From NCBI RefSeq assembly GCF_000165795.1, contig NZ_CM001022.1, forward strand, positions 2,265,812 through 2,329,811: DNA of 64,000 bases. The letters are read 5' to 3'. The position numbers were made by a program, and so were the translations under genes. Below the pieces are notes generated by a model, which saw only the letters and a program-made list of their open reading frames with translations, was not told the DNA's origin and made no database searches. Shown here one piece after another: positions 52,276-61,439 of this stretch (positions within the stretch are counted from its first letter, which is position 1; each line of letters begins with the position of its first letter). The DNA is from Aminomonas paucivorans DSM 12260. GTDB lineage: Bacteria > Synergistota > Synergistia > Synergistales > Synergistaceae.

Positions 52276-54324
52276 CTATCGGCCTCCCGAAAGGGCCAGG
52301 TCGGAGCCTCCCTCCACCTTGAAACGCTCCAGCAGCCCGTGCATCCGCTGGGCCCCCGTGGCCATGGACTGGGCCTCCTGGGCCACCCCTTCGGAGGCCT
52401 TGGTGGTCTCCACGGCAGACTTGCGGATGTTCTCGATGCTCTCCACCACCTCCACGGTCCCCTTGGTGACCTGGTCGATCCCCGTGGCCATCTCCGCGCT
52501 GGCGGCGGCCTGCTCCTGGGCCACGGAGGCGATGTTCTGCATCACGTCGTTGATCCTCCCGATCTCCTCCAGGGCGGTCTCCAGACCCGAACGGGCCTCC
52601 TGGGCCCGCTCCACCGTGGCGGCCATGATGGAGGAGGTCTGCTCCGTCACCCGGATGGAAGCCTCCGCGTGCCCCTGGAGCACCCCGATGATCTCCCCCA
52701 CCTGTCGGGCCGCCCCGTTGGACTCCTCCGCCAGCTTGCGGACCTCCTCCGCCACCACGGCGAAGCCCCGTCCCGCCTCCCCCGCCCGGGCCGCCTCGAT
52801 GGCGGCGTTTAAGGCCAGCAGGTTCGTCTGGTCCGCGATCTGGGAGATGGTGGCCACGAAGCCCGTGATGCCCTTCACCGACTCCGCCAGCTCCCGGATC
52901 TTGGCGGTGGTCTCCAGGGAACGCTGGTTCACCGCCTGGACCTCTTCGATGACCCCCTTCACGGTCTTCACGGCGGATTCGGAGACCTCCGTGACCCGGG
53001 AGGCCACCTCCGCCCCCTCCGTGGCGCTGTTCGCAGCGCTGGTGGCCCCGGAGGAGACCTCCTCCACCCCCGCGTTGGTCTCCTCCAGGGCAGCGGAGTT
53101 GGACTCGGAGAGGTGGGCCACCTGCTCGATGGCCCCTCGGACCTCCTCCATGGAGGCCACGGACTCCTCCGAAAGGGCCGCCAGGGATTCCGCCCGGGTG
53201 AGGGTCTCCTGGGCCTCTCCGCGGATGGCCCGAAGGGCCTCCCGGAGGGAGCCGAGCATCCCGTTCAGGCGTCCCGAGACCAGGGCCAGTTCGTCCCTCC
53301 CCCGGGCCTCGTAGGCCACGGTGAAGTCCCCTTGAGCCACTTGATCCGTGGTCTCGAAGAGGGAGCGGATGCTTCGGCTCAGCCCCAGAATGATGGACAC
53401 CACGAGGCCCATCACCACCAGGAGCACCAGGGCGGAGATGAGGAGCTGGCTGTTGGTCATGGAGCGCACCACCCCGTCCCGCACCTCCAGGGGGTAGAGG
53501 ATCCCCAGGATGAACCCCGCCTTGGTGGGGGCGAAGTAGATCCGCTTGTCCACCCCCTTGAGGGCGTAGTCCGAGAAACCGGGATGACCTCCCAGCATGG
53601 CCCTTCCCGCCGCCGTGGCGGATTCCTCCAGGGCGGCGGAGGTCTTGGTGATGTTCTCCTTCATGACCCATTCCGGGTTGGGAGCCGCCAGCACCAGACC
53701 CTCCCGGTCCACCAGGATCCCCGAGCCGTGGCCCAGCACCTTTTGGGCCACCACGAACTGGGAGAGGCTCTCCAGGTTGATGTCTCCCCCCACCACCCCC
53801 AGGACGCCCCCGGAGGGATCCGCCACGGCACAGGCGATGCTGATGACCAGCTTCTTGGTGATGCCGTCCACGTAGGGGGCGGTGTAGATCACCTTCCCCG
53901 GTCCCGCCGCCAGGGCGTCCTTGAACCAGGCCCGGTTCCGGGCGTCGTAGTCCACCGGCTCCTTCCACCCCGTGCCGTCGGCGAAGCGCCCCGATGCGGC
54001 GATCCCCATGAAGACGTCCTGGAAACCCATGTCCACGTTTCCCTTCGTGATCTGGGTCATGAGCTTTTCCAGCTGCTCCTCCGTCCGGATGTTCCCCTCC
54101 GTCCAGGCGTGCTGCACCGTCCCGGCGGCGTTGAAGACCACCTTCTCCATCCCCTGGAAGAGCAGGTCGATGTTCCGGGCGGAGGCTTCCACCGAGGCTA
54201 GCCCTGCCTGGTCGTACTGCTCGCTCATCACCGCGCGGCTCTTGAGGAACGTCGTCCCCGCCATGACCAGCGTCCCCACCAGAACCCCCAGTGCCAGGAT
54301 CCACAGCCTCACCTTGATGGTCAT
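52276..54324 (-). CDS. Transmembrane methyl-accepting chemotaxis protein (dCache + HAMP)
   Basis: 682 residues. TM1 near 8-25, a periplasmic dCache-type sensor region to about 285 ([29 protein letters not shown] and [17 protein letters not shown]), TM2 near 290-312, HAMP to about 365, then the signalling domain with [21 protein letters not shown] and [13 protein letters not shown]. dCache domains of this type often bind amino acids, amines or organic acids. It diverges from the molybdenum hydroxylase operon, so its ligand may relate to that pathway, but the link is only positional. Confidence 0.87.
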   Translation of the reverse strand: MTIKVRLWILALGVLVGTLVMAGTTFLKSRAVMSEQYDQAGLASVEASARNIDLLFQGMEKVVFNAAGTVQHAWTEGNIRTEEQLEKLMTQITKGNVDMGFQDVFMGIAASGRFADGTGWKEPVDYDARNRAWFKDALAAGPGKVIYTAPYVDGITKKLVISIACAVADPSGGVLGVVGGDINLESLSQFVVAQKVLGHGSGILVDREGLVLAAPNPEWVMKENITKTSAALEESATAAGRAMLGGHPGFSDYALKGVDKRIYFAPTKAGFILGILYPLEVRDGVVRSMTNSQLLISALVLLVVMGLVVSIILGLSRSIRSLFETTDQVAQGDFTVAYEARGRDELALVSGRLNGMLGSLREALRAIRGEAQETLTRAESLAALSEESVASMEEVRGAIEQVAHLSESNSAALEETNAGVEEVSSGATSAANSATEGAEVASRVTEVSESAVKTVKGVIEEVQAVNQRSLETTAKIRELAESVKGITGFVATISQIADQTNLLALNAAIEAARAGEAGRGFAVVAEEVRKLAEESNGAARQVGEIIGVLQGHAEASIRVTEQTSSIMAATVERAQEARSGLETALEEIGRINDVMQNIASVAQEQAAASAEMATGIDQVTKGTVEVVESIENIRKSAVETTKASEGVAQEAQSMATGAQRMHGLLERFKVEGGSDLALSGGR

Positions 54325-54365
54325 CCCGATCCTCCCTTTCGGTACTGGCGTTCCCTACCTGTTAC

Positions 54366-54393
54366 ATTTTACTGAAGCAACGTTTCATGTCAT
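54366..54393 (-). promoter_or_regulatory. Promoter of the transmembrane chemoreceptor gene
   Basis: On the minus strand ATGACA (54388-54393), 16 bases, TAAAAT (54366-54371). This is a housekeeping-type promoter rather than a sigma-28 flagellar type. Confidence 0.6.
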
Positions 54394-54460
54394 TGCGAGG
54401 GAATTATGTTGCTTTTGTCCCCGAAAGGAAACGCAAGGGAACACCTGGGGAGGGACACAG

Positions 54461-55012
54461 ATGCGACAGGGGAAGATTTGGCGGTGTTTTGACGCCCGTT
54501 GGATACTCTTCGCGCAAGTCCTGCGGGGCGAAGGAACGGAGGGGAACCCCTTGCTGCTGGAACTGACGGTGAACGACCGTAAGCGAAGCGTGGATGTGGA
54601 TCCGAGCCTGAGGCTGGTGGACCTGCTTCGGGACGTGCTGGGGCTGACCAGCGTCAAGGAGGGCTGCTCCGAGGGGGAGTGCGGCGCCTGCACGGTCCTC
54701 CTGGACGGGGAGGCGGTGACCAGCTGCACCACCCTGGCGGTGCAGGCCCGGGGGCGGTCGGTGCTCACCCTGGAGGGCCTCGCGGCCCGGGGGGAGCTGC
54801 ACCCCCTGCAGCGGGCCTTCGAGGAGCACGACGCGGTGCAGTGCGGCTTCTGCACCCCCGGCATGATCCTTTCGGCCTACGGGCTGCTGAAGAAAAACCC
54901 CCGACCCGACGAGGAGGCCATCCGCCGAGCCTTGGAGGGCAACCTGTGCCGGTGCACCGGCTACGTGCCCATCCTCCGGGCGGTTCGGGCGGCGGCGGAG
55001 GCCCTTTCATGA
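54461..55012 (+). CDS. Molybdenum hydroxylase iron-sulfur subunit (CoxS/XdhC type)
   Basis: Small 2x[2Fe-2S] subunit that passes electrons from the molybdenum centre. Read from ATG 54461 (GGGAGG upstream) it has 183 residues. The domain itself begins around residue 31, where TTG 54551 with GGAGGGG upstream is a credible alternative start giving 153 residues, closer to the family length. The plant-type cluster CSEGECGACTVLLDG and the helical-domain cluster CGFCTPGM with LCRCTGY are both intact. Its last bases overlap the FAD-subunit ATG (ATGA). First gene of the hydroxylase, lyase and transporter operon. Confidence 0.9.
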   Translation: MRQGKIWRCFDARWILFAQVLRGEGTEGNPLLLELTVNDRKRSVDVDPSLRLVDLLRDVLGLTSVKEGCSEGECGACTVLLDGEAVTSCTTLAVQARGRSVLTLEGLAARGELHPLQRAFEEHDAVQCGFCTPGMILSAYGLLKKNPRPDEEAIRRALEGNLCRCTGYVPILRAVRAAAEALS

Positions 55013-55845
55013 GGGTCGACGTCCCCGCCTCCCTGGAGGAGCTGAAGGACTGCGTCGCCCGGGCCCCCGAGGGCTTCCGCCTTCTGGCGGGGGGCACGGA
55101 TCTGGTGGTGCACCTGCGGGCCCACCCCGAGGAGACCCCCCACCTGGTGGACCTCTGGGGGATCCCGGAGCTGCGGGAGGTCCGCCGGGAGGAGTCCCCC
55201 GAGGGGCCGTTCCTGCGCATCGGCGCCGCCGCCACCTTCGCGGACCTGGAGCGTCACCCCCTGGTGCGGCGCCACGCCGCCGCCCTGGCCCGGGCCGCCG
55301 CCTCGGTGGGGTCCACGCAGATCCGCAACCGCGCCACCCTGGGGGGCAACGTGGCCCACGCCTCCCCCGCCGCGGACTCCCTGCCCGCCCTGGCCTGCCT
55401 GGAGGCCCGGGCCCTGGTGGTCACCCCGGAGGGGGAGGAGGTCCGCCCCCTGGGCTCCCTGATCTCCGGCCCCGGGGAAAGCGCCCTGAGGCCCCGGGAG
55501 TTCCTCTCCGCCTTCCTGGTTCCCCTGGGGGAGGGATGGTCCTCCTTCCACAAGCTGGGAAGCCGCAGGGCGGTGAGCATCTCCCGGGTCAACCTGGCCC
55601 TGTGGACCCACGGCGAAACGGCCCGGCTCTTCCTGGGAGCCCTGGGGGCGCTGCCCGTCCCCTGCCCGGAGGGGGAACAGGCCCTGGCCCTTCGGGGGGT
55701 GGAACGACGCCTTGCCCTGGAGGAGGCCCTGACGGGGACGGTGGACCGAACCATCCCGGGGCGGTCCTCCCTGGCCTACAAGCGCGACGCGGTGCGGGGC
55801 CTGGGGGCGGACCTGTGCGACGCCCTGGAGGAGGCGGGACGATGA
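55009..55845 (+). CDS. Molybdenum hydroxylase FAD-binding subunit (CoxM/XdhB type)
   Basis: 278 residues. FAD-binding fold with FRLLAGGTDLVVHLRAHP, RIGAAATFADLERHP, and the cofactor motif TQIRNRATLGGNVAHASPAADSLPAL, then the CO-dehydrogenase flavoprotein C-terminal domain with SFHKLGSRRAVSISRVNLAL. It transfers electrons from the iron-sulfur subunit to an acceptor. Its length is typical. It overlaps both neighbours by 4 bases, so the three subunits are produced together. Confidence 0.9.
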   Translation: MRVDVPASLEELKDCVARAPEGFRLLAGGTDLVVHLRAHPEETPHLVDLWGIPELREVRREESPEGPFLRIGAAATFADLERHPLVRRHAAALARAAASVGSTQIRNRATLGGNVAHASPAADSLPALACLEARALVVTPEGEEVRPLGSLISGPGESALRPREFLSAFLVPLGEGWSSFHKLGSRRAVSISRVNLALWTHGETARLFLGALGALPVPCPEGEQALALRGVERRLALEEALTGTVDRTIPGRSSLAYKRDAVRGLGADLCDALEEAGR

Positions 55846-58130
55846 GCGGGAAACCGGAGGACCTCCGCCACATCGGCCGGGACGTGCCCCGCCTGGACCT
55901 GCGGGAGAAGGTGACGGGGCGCTTCCCCTACCTGGGAGACCGACCCGCCGGGGGCACCGCCCACGCCCGCCTCCTCACCAGCACCGTGCCCCACGGACGG
56001 GTGCGGTCCCTGGACCTGGAGGAGGCCCTGCGGGTCCCCGGGGTCATCCGGATCTTCACCCCCGAAGACGACCCGGGGCGCCCCGTGAACAGCGCCGTGT
56101 TCCTCCCGGACCAGACGGACCCAAGGGACGAGCGGGTCTTCACGGACCACCCCCTCTTCGTGGGGGATCGCATCGGGGCAGTGCTGGCGGACAGCGACGA
56201 GGCGGCCCGAAAGGCGGCGGCGCTGGTGCGGGTGGACTACGAGCCCCTCCCGGCGGTGACGGATCTCCAGGAGGCCCTGACCTCTCCCTCCCCGGTGGAG
56301 GGACGCCCTCCCTTCCTGGAGGGCCGCATCGCCTACGGCCCCGGCGAACCGGAACCGTCGGAAGACCTGGTGTGCCTGGAGACGGTGGTGCGCACCCCCA
56401 AGATCCACCACACCGCCCTGGAACCCCACCTCTGCTGCGCCCGCATGGAGGGGGATCTGCTGGTGGTGGAGTCCCCCTGTCAGATGGCCTTCACGGTGCG
56501 CTTCGCCCTGGCGGAGGCCCTGGGGCTGCCCTTCCGGCGGATTCGGGTGGTGAAGGCCCCCATGGGGGGCACCTTCGGGGGCAAGCAGGAGGTGATTCTG
56601 GAGCTTCCCTGCGCCCTCATGAGCCTGGCCACGGGGCTTCCGGTCCGTCTGGTCCTGGACCGACGGGAAACCATCCTCTGCACCCGCACCCGGGCGGCGG
56701 CGGAGGGTCGGGTGCGCACCGTGGCGGACCGGGAGGGGCACCTGCTCTTCCGGGAGACGGAGGTGCTCTGCGACAGCGGGGCCTACGCCACCGGGGGGCA
56801 CCGGATCACCATGGCCATGGGGAAGAAGACCTCCCGGCTCTACCGCATCCCCTCCCAGTCCTTCCGGGGACGCACGGTCTTCACGAACACCACCCCCAGC
56901 GGGGCCTGCCGGGGCTACGGATCCCCCCAGATCCACGCCGTCACGGAGATCCACCTGGACCTGCTGGCCCGAAAGCTGGGGATGGACCCGGCGGAACTGC
57001 GGCGGCGCAACCTGGTCCACCCCGGGGACCCGGACCCCACGGGGGCACCGGACCTGGGGAACGCCCGAGTGCGGGAATGCCTGGACCGGGGGGCGGAAGC
57101 CTTCCGCTGGACGGAGCGCCTCGCCGCCCCCCCCGGGACGGGACGGTACCGCACCGGGGTGGGCCTGGCCTGCGCCACCCACGGCAACGGGTATTTCGGC
57201 TCCCCCTACCCGGACTTCCTCTCCCTGGCCCTGCGGGTGGCGGAGGACGGATCGGTGTTGTTGAATGGGGCCTTCCACGAGCTGGGCAACGGCACCCTCA
57301 CGGTGATGGCCCAGATCGTGGCGGAGGCGCTGCACACGACGCCGGAGCAGGTCTGGGTCTCCGAGGCGGACACCCACCTCACCCCCTTCGACGTGGGGTG
57401 CGTGGCCAGCCGGGTCACCTACGTCTGCGGGGCCTGCGCCTTGGAACTGGCGGAGCGGGTCCGGGACCGGATGGTGGACGCGGCGGCCCGTCTGGCGGGG
57501 TGCCCCCGGGAGGACGTGGTCCTGGGGGAGGGGACCCTGAGGGCGGGGGACCGGACCTGGACCCATGGGGAGCTGGTCTGCGAGGCGGCCAAGGTCCTCC
57601 GGGAGGAGCTGGGGGACTACCTGCGCTTCGCCCCCCGGGGCAACCCCGCCTCCTTCGGGGTCCACTTCGCCCAGGTGCGGGTGGATACCCTCACGGGGCT
57701 GGTGCGGGTGACGGACTACCTGGCGGCCCACGATGTGGGGCGGGCCCTGAACCCCAAGCTCCTGCGGGGACAGATCTACGGGGGGGTCCAGATGGGCTTG
57801 GGAATGGGGCTGTGCGAGGAGCTGCGCTACGACCGAAAGGGGGTCCCCAGGTGCGCCTCCTTGAGCCGCTACCACACGGTGAACGCCCCGGACATGCCGG
57901 AGATCCGGGTGCTGCTGGTGGAGGAAGGGGAACCGGGGGGGCCCTTCGGGGCCAAGAGCATCGGGGAGATCGCCACAGTGCCCGCGGCCCCCGCGGTGGT
58001 CAACGCGGTGAACCGGGCACTGGGGACGGAGCTGACCCACCTGCCCCTGACGCCGGAGCGGATCCTGGAGGGGTTGCGGGAACGGGACGGGGAGGGCCGG
58101 GAGGCCCGGAAAGGACGTGAGGGAGCATGA
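55842..58130 (+). CDS. Molybdenum hydroxylase large subunit (XdhA/CoxL type)
   Basis: 762 residues, the molybdopterin-binding catalytic subunit of the xanthine-dehydrogenase family. It contains the N-terminal hammerhead region (RLDLREKVTGRFPYLGDRPAGG), cofactor-contact motifs GGTFGGKQE, ACRGYGSPQ, HGNGYFGSPY and HELGNGT, and the catalytic glutamate E709 in GAKSIGEIA. The CO dehydrogenase active-site loop with the copper-binding cysteine (VAYRCSFR) is not seen, so it is a hydroxylase of N-heterocycles or similar, not CO dehydrogenase. It overlaps the lyase gene by 4 bases, which points to a substrate related to the lyase product or substrate. Confidence 0.9.
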   Translation: MSGKPEDLRHIGRDVPRLDLREKVTGRFPYLGDRPAGGTAHARLLTSTVPHGRVRSLDLEEALRVPGVIRIFTPEDDPGRPVNSAVFLPDQTDPRDERVFTDHPLFVGDRIGAVLADSDEAARKAAALVRVDYEPLPAVTDLQEALTSPSPVEGRPPFLEGRIAYGPGEPEPSEDLVCLETVVRTPKIHHTALEPHLCCARMEGDLLVVESPCQMAFTVRFALAEALGLPFRRIRVVKAPMGGTFGGKQEVILELPCALMSLATGLPVRLVLDRRETILCTRTRAAAEGRVRTVADREGHLLFRETEVLCDSGAYATGGHRITMAMGKKTSRLYRIPSQSFRGRTVFTNTTPSGACRGYGSPQIHAVTEIHLDLLARKLGMDPAELRRRNLVHPGDPDPTGAPDLGNARVRECLDRGAEAFRWTERLAAPPGTGRYRTGVGLACATHGNGYFGSPYPDFLSLALRVAEDGSVLLNGAFHELGNGTLTVMAQIVAEALHTTPEQVWVSEADTHLTPFDVGCVASRVTYVCGACALELAERVRDRMVDAAARLAGCPREDVVLGEGTLRAGDRTWTHGELVCEAAKVLREELGDYLRFAPRGNPASFGVHFAQVRVDTLTGLVRVTDYLAAHDVGRALNPKLLRGQIYGGVQMGLGMGLCEELRYDRKGVPRCASLSRYHTVNAPDMPEIRVLLVEEGEPGGPFGAKSIGEIATVPAAPAVVNAVNRALGTELTHLPLTPERILEGLRERDGEGREARKGREGA

Positions 58131-59653
58131 AGCCGCTGGTGTTGGACGGAAGCAACCTGACCGTGGCGGACCTGGTGAGCGTGGCCCGGGAGGGCCGCAG
58201 GGTGGAGATCGCCCCGGAGGCGCTGGAGCGGGTCCGGGCTGCCTCCGCTTTCCTGCATCGCATCGCGGAGGCGGGAACCCCCAAGGTGTACGGCCTGAAC
58301 ACGGGGGTGGGGATCAACAAGGACCAGGCCGTCACGGCGGAGCACTACATCGAATACAACCAGAACATGCTCCGGGTCCACTGCGTGGGGGTCCCTCCCT
58401 ACGCCACGGAGGCACAGACCCGGGCGGTCATGACGGCGAAGCTCCACAGCCTCCTGGGGGGGCACGTGGGGATGAAGCCGGACCTGGTGCTCCTGTACCG
58501 GGACTTCCTCAACGAGGGCATCCACCCCCTCATCCCCCTGCGGGGCTCCGTGGGGGAGGCGGACATCACCAGCCTGTCCCACCTGGGCATGGCCCTGCTG
58601 GGGGAGGGGGAGGCGGTCTACCGGGGACGCACCGTCCCGGTGGCGGAGGCCCTGGGGAAGGCGGGGCTGACCCCGGGGACCCTGGGATCCCGGGACGGGC
58701 TGGCCCTGGTAAGCTCCAACGCCCTGGGGGCCGCCCTGGGGGCCCTGGTCCTGGAGGAGTTCCGGGCCCTGGTGGACACGGCGGACCTGGCCTACGCCCT
58801 GACCCTGGAGGGGTTCCGGGGCAACGTGTCCCCCCTGGACCCGGCCACCTTCCGGGTGCGTCCCTACCGGGGGGGCATCGCCAGCATGGAGCACGCCCGG
58901 CAGCTCCTGGAGGGAAGCTACCTCTGGGAGGTCCAGGCGGAGCTTCAGGACCCCCTGTCCCTCCGCTGCTCCGTCCACGTGCACGGGGCGGTGCGGGACG
59001 CCCTGGACCACGCGGAGGCCCTGCTGTCGGTCCAGCTCAACGGGTGCGACGAAAACCCGGTGGTGCTCGTCGAGGAGGGGCGCCTGGTGCCCTGCGGCAA
59101 CTTCGAGCCCCTCAACTGGGTGCTCCCCTTCGAGACCCTGGGGGTGGCGGCGGGACACCTCTCCCAGACCTCCGTCCGCCGGACCCTGCGCCTGGGTTCC
59201 CCCCGGTTCACCGGGCTTCCCCGGTTCCTGAACCCCCGGGAGGGGATCTGCCACGCCTTCGGGGTGATCCAGAAGACCTTCACCACCCTGGACGCGGAGA
59301 TCCACCACCTGGCCCACCCCCTCTCCTGGGACACCACCCCCCTCTCGGAGGACCAGGAGGACCGGGGCTGCAACACCCCCTACGTGATGCTGAACCTGGG
59401 GAGGATCCTGGACAACCTGGCCTACATCCTGGGCATGGAGTTCCTCCACGCCGCCCAGGCGGTGGACCTGCGCCGTCCCCCCCGGCTGGGGCGGGGCACG
59501 GAGGCGGCACACCGACGCTTCCGGGAGTCCGTCCCCTTCCTGGACACGGACCGGGAACTCTCCCGGGACATCCGGGAGGCCCGCCGTCTGGTGGCCTCCC
59601 GGGAGCTTCTGGCGGCGGCCCGGGAAGCCCTGGGCTCCCCAGAGGGGAGGTGA
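58127..59653 (+). CDS. HAL-fold lyase without MIO triad, candidate ergothionase
   Basis: 508 residues of the histidine/phenylalanine ammonia-lyase superfamily. Conserved residues include Y55 in VYGLNTGVG, R280 in DPLSLR (Tyr of DPYSLR is Leu277) and Q410-E411 in EDQED. The Ala-Ser-Gly triad that forms the MIO cofactor is replaced by Glu144-Ala145-Asp146 (GSVGEADITSLSH). Normal ammonia elimination is therefore not expected. Ergothionase, which removes trimethylamine from ergothioneine to give thiourocanate, is a family member that works without MIO because trimethylamine is a better leaving group. The downstream betaine-type transporter fits. Function is inferred, and another betaine substrate is possible. 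Confidence 0.75.
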   Translation: MKPLVLDGSNLTVADLVSVAREGRRVEIAPEALERVRAASAFLHRIAEAGTPKVYGLNTGVGINKDQAVTAEHYIEYNQNMLRVHCVGVPPYATEAQTRAVMTAKLHSLLGGHVGMKPDLVLLYRDFLNEGIHPLIPLRGSVGEADITSLSHLGMALLGEGEAVYRGRTVPVAEALGKAGLTPGTLGSRDGLALVSSNALGAALGALVLEEFRALVDTADLAYALTLEGFRGNVSPLDPATFRVRPYRGGIASMEHARQLLEGSYLWEVQAELQDPLSLRCSVHVHGAVRDALDHAEALLSVQLNGCDENPVVLVEEGRLVPCGNFEPLNWVLPFETLGVAAGHLSQTSVRRTLRLGSPRFTGLPRFLNPREGICHAFGVIQKTFTTLDAEIHHLAHPLSWDTTPLSEDQEDRGCNTPYVMLNLGRILDNLAYILGMEFLHAAQAVDLRRPPRLGRGTEAAHRRFRESVPFLDTDRELSRDIREARRLVASRELLAAAREALGSPEGR

Positions 59654-59749
59654 GGCCCCCGTCCTCCCGCCCCTCCAAGCCCTCGTCCCCCCAACCCATC
59701 AGAGGCGCCCCGGCTCTCCGGGACGCCACGTGAAGGAGGTCGTTCCGCC

Positions 59750-61354
59750 GTGGAAGGATTCGACAAGCAGCGCGTGCAGATCCGCTGGTCCATCTTCGTG
59801 CCCATGAGCGTGCTCTTCGTGGGCGCGGTCCTGCTGGGCCTCTTCAAACCCGAGGCGTTCTACAACGCCGAGAACGCCGTCGTCCAGTTCGCCTTCCTCA
59901 ATTTCGGCTGGCTCTTCCAGCTCTCCGGGGTCCTCTTCCTGCTCATCTGCCTCTACCTGGCCTACTCCCGGACGGGGAACATCCGCTTCGGCGGCCCCGA
60001 CGCCAAGCCGGAACTCACGGACTGGCAGTGGTTCTCCATCCTCCTCTGCGCAGGCATCGGCACGGGGATCATGTTCTGGGGCGTGGCGGAGCCCATGACC
60101 CACTTCATGAGCCCCCCGGACAAGCTGGGCCTGGCCCCGGGCACCGAGGGGTCCGCCACCTTCGCCATGGTCACCACCTTCATCCACTGGACCTTCATCC
60201 CCTACGCCATGTACACCCTGGCGGGGGTGGGGATCGCCTTCGCGGCCCACAACATGAAGCTGCCCTACAACGTGAGTTCCTCCCTCTACCCCCTGTTCGG
60301 CAGGCGCATCCAGGGCCCTGTGGCCACCTTCGTGGACGGGATCTGTCTGTTCGCCATCGCCGGGGGCGTGGCGGCCATCCTGGGGGTGGGGACCATGCAG
60401 ACCGCCAGCGGCCTCAGCCTGCTCCTGCCCGGGATGGTGACGGACCCCAAGGCGGTGTGGGTCTACGTGCTGGCGGCCATCATCACGGTCTACCTGGTGT
60501 CCAGCTACACGGGCCTCATGAGCGGCATGCGCCTCATGTCCGACGTGAACACGAAGCTGTACTTCGTCATGATGGTGTTCTTCTTCTTCGCCGGGGGCAT
60601 CCCCATGACCCAGTTCATCCTGAACCTCATGACCCAGTCCCTGGGGGTCTTCCTGGGGGACTTCTTCGTGCGCACCACCTACCTGAGCCCCGTGGACGGA
60701 TCCGAGTGGCCCCGGTGGTGGCCCGTGTACTACTGGGCCATCTGGCTGGCCTACGCCCCCCTCATGGGCATGTTCTTCGCCAAGCTCTGCAAGGGGCGCA
60801 CCATCCGCCAGTTCGTGTCCTTCAACCTGATCTTCCCCGCCCTCTTCGGGATCCTGTGGTTTTCCGTCTTCGGGGGGGCCTCCATCTTCAAGGAACTCCA
60901 CGGGGGGAGCATCTGGGCCATGCAGAAGAGCGGCGGCCTGGAGGTGTCCGTGTTCGCCTTCCTGAAGAACTTCCCCCTCTCCCAGATGTGGAGCTGGATC
61001 TTCATCTTCGTGCTGATCCTCTCCATCGTCACCCTCTGCGACTCCATGACCCGCACCATCGCCTCCCTGTCCACCACCATCGCCCACAAGGAGGGGGTGG
61101 AACCCCCGGTGTCCCTGAAGCTCTTCTGGGGGTTCGCCATGTCCTCCATGGCCCTGGTGAACATCCTGGCCCCGGCGGGGAAGATCAGCGGCATCGACGC
61201 CACCAAGCAGATCGCCACGGTGGCGGGGTTCCCCATCCTCTTCCTGATGCTCCTCATGGCCTACTGCGTGGTGCGCATGGTGGCCCGGCAGGACCGGTAC
61301 GACCTGGCCAACTGCCCCGAAACCGCCCGGGTGGAGGAGATCGCGGACCTGTAG
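59750..61354 (+). CDS. BCCT-family betaine/trimethylammonium transporter
   Basis: 534 residues with 12 predicted membrane helices. It has the family motif GIGTGIMFWGVAEPMTH and the helix-8 signature YYWAIWLAYAPLMGMFFAKL, in which two of the four Trp of the BetP-type aromatic box are changed to Ile and Tyr. No long N- or C-terminal osmosensing extension is present, so it is a nutrient transporter rather than an osmotic one. BCCT proteins carry quaternary ammonium compounds such as betaine, carnitine or choline. The gene follows the lyase gene by 96 bases on the same strand and probably imports its substrate. Confidence 0.88.
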   Translation: MEGFDKQRVQIRWSIFVPMSVLFVGAVLLGLFKPEAFYNAENAVVQFAFLNFGWLFQLSGVLFLLICLYLAYSRTGNIRFGGPDAKPELTDWQWFSILLCAGIGTGIMFWGVAEPMTHFMSPPDKLGLAPGTEGSATFAMVTTFIHWTFIPYAMYTLAGVGIAFAAHNMKLPYNVSSSLYPLFGRRIQGPVATFVDGICLFAIAGGVAAILGVGTMQTASGLSLLLPGMVTDPKAVWVYVLAAIITVYLVSSYTGLMSGMRLMSDVNTKLYFVMMVFFFFAGGIPMTQFILNLMTQSLGVFLGDFFVRTTYLSPVDGSEWPRWWPVYYWAIWLAYAPLMGMFFAKLCKGRTIRQFVSFNLIFPALFGILWFSVFGGASIFKELHGGSIWAMQKSGGLEVSVFAFLKNFPLSQMWSWIFIFVLILSIVTLCDSMTRTIASLSTTIAHKEGVEPPVSLKLFWGFAMSSMALVNILAPAGKISGIDATKQIATVAGFPILFLMLLMAYCVVRMVARQDRYDLANCPETARVEEIADL

Positions 61355-61385
61355 GCCCGACGGCCACCCCTCCCCCGCAAATCGG

Positions 61386-61419
61386 CGAAGGCCCCGGATC
61401 GCCCGATCCGGGGCCTTCG
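61386..61419. terminator. Terminator after the BCCT transporter gene
   Basis: A perfect 14-16-bp inverted repeat (61386-61401 and 61404-61419) ends the operon, followed by TCCTTCT. The convergent CapA-type gene ends 20 bases further on. Confidence 0.75.
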
Positions 61420-61439
61420 TCCTTCTCGAGGCCTACGCC

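Noticed and set aside
54461-58130. CO dehydrogenase (coxSML)
   Set aside because: Subunit order fits, but the copper-binding active-site cysteine loop of CO dehydrogenase is not present in the large subunit.
58127-59653. Histidine ammonia-lyase (HutH)
   Set aside because: The MIO triad is missing and no other hut genes are near, so the usual reaction is not expected.
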